Below, in pieces: positions 13,810 to 14,045 of a DNA stretch of 14,045 bases. The stretch is from DASXTB01 sp036505615. Lineage in GTDB: Bacteria; Acidobacteriota; UBA6911; JACQSX01. Position 1 is the stretch's first letter; each line of letters opens with the position of its first letter. Both the position numbers and the translations under genes were made by a program. The DNA lies in NCBI GenBank assembly GCA_036505615.1, contig DASXTB010000207.1, positions 1 to 14,045 on the forward strand, given 5' to 3'. Under the pieces are notes generated by a model. That model had not been told where the DNA came from. It worked only from the letters and a program-made list of their open reading frames with translations, and did not search any database.

Positions 13810-13911
13810 CACGACCACGTTCACGTTCACGAGCACGTCCACGCCTACGCAGGCGAAAAATACACAATCGCTCACGATTCGATTGGTCGTAGTCGTGGAC
13901 GTTGACGTCAC
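13810..13911. repeat. CACGNN hexamer array with inverted counterpart
   Basis: From 13810 six consecutive hexamers read CACGAC, CACGTT, CACGTT, CACGAG, CACGTC, CACGCC, then a diverged TACGCA. At 13885-13911 similar words (GTCGTA GTCGTG GACGTT GACGTC) occur in the opposite orientation. It lies upstream of ald. The remaining sequence to 14045 has no gene or promoter I can support. Confidence 0.65.
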
Positions 13912-14045
13912 TGCTGTCCAAATTAACTGACATTTTTGATCGGAGCTATCATTTTTGCTCGCTATTGGACGGGTTTTTTCCCGCCGTCGTGTCCAGGTCT
14001 CCTTGATTGCAGTCATTATGCCGTCCAGATTAGTTGAAGTTTAGT

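Noticed and set aside
13753..14016. 87-codon minus-strand frame upstream of ald
   Set aside because: Its most protein-like part (VDVLVNVNVVV) is just the CACGNN hexamer repeat read in frame; the start lacks a ribosome binding site and I know of no such protein.
1..14045. tRNA, rRNA, prophage or transposase genes
   Set aside because: I read the spacers on both strands and found no cloverleaf, rRNA segment or transposase/integrase motif.

Overview
The window looks like chromosomal DNA from a free-living bacterium with moderately high GC. My best guess is Acidobacteriota (Terriglobia/Koribacteraceae-like). The case rests on three things: a stand-alone B12-dependent ribonucleotide reductase (NrdJ), the hrcA-grpE ... 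dnaJ-prmA-rsmE order, and gene-sized spacers packed with low-complexity and palindromic repeat words of a kind I associate with that phylum. This is inference; no rRNA or other phylogenetic marker is present.

Layout. 1-231 (-): start of an unrecognised gene running off the left edge. 283-948 (+): a small lipoprotein gene whose 5' end is buried in a direct-repeat block. 1109-2351 (-): yggU/DUF167 and yggS, separated by a 202-bp inverted-repeat element. 2352-2742: a rich divergent control region (DnaA-box-like words, a tandem pair of NrdR-box-like sites, a near-consensus sigma70 promoter) that feeds nrdJ (2743-5454, +). 5613-5900 (+): a short PD-(D/E)xK-like protein. 6122-7009 (-): an outer-membrane beta-barrel candidate. 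7394-12325 (-): the heat-shock and translation cluster in transcription order hrcA, grpE, [repeat-filled gap], dnaJ, prmA, rsmE. 12622-13734 (-): alanine dehydrogenase ald. The right end (13735-14045) is a non-coding stretch with a hexamer repeat.

How the genes work together. HrcA is the heat-shock repressor, GrpE and DnaJ are the nucleotide-exchange and J-protein co-chaperones of DnaK, and PrmA and RsmE methylate ribosomal protein L11 and 16S rRNA. dnaJ, prmA and rsmE overlap at their stop/start codons and are surely co-transcribed. dnaK, usually between grpE and dnaJ, is absent; the 597-bp gap holds only palindromes. NrdJ makes deoxynucleotides, and its upstream region suggests joint control by NrdR and perhaps DnaA. 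YggS handles pyridoxal phosphate homeostasis; Ald interconverts alanine and pyruvate.

The most unusual aspect is the non-coding DNA. Almost every spacer carries its own family of repeat words, commonly in inverted pairs. The most elaborate is a symmetric 359-bp composite of about eleven perfect hairpins (10223-10581) bounded by 18-bp inverted repeats, best explained as a REP/BIME/REPIN-like element. I found no CRISPR array, tRNA, rRNA, transposase or phage gene.
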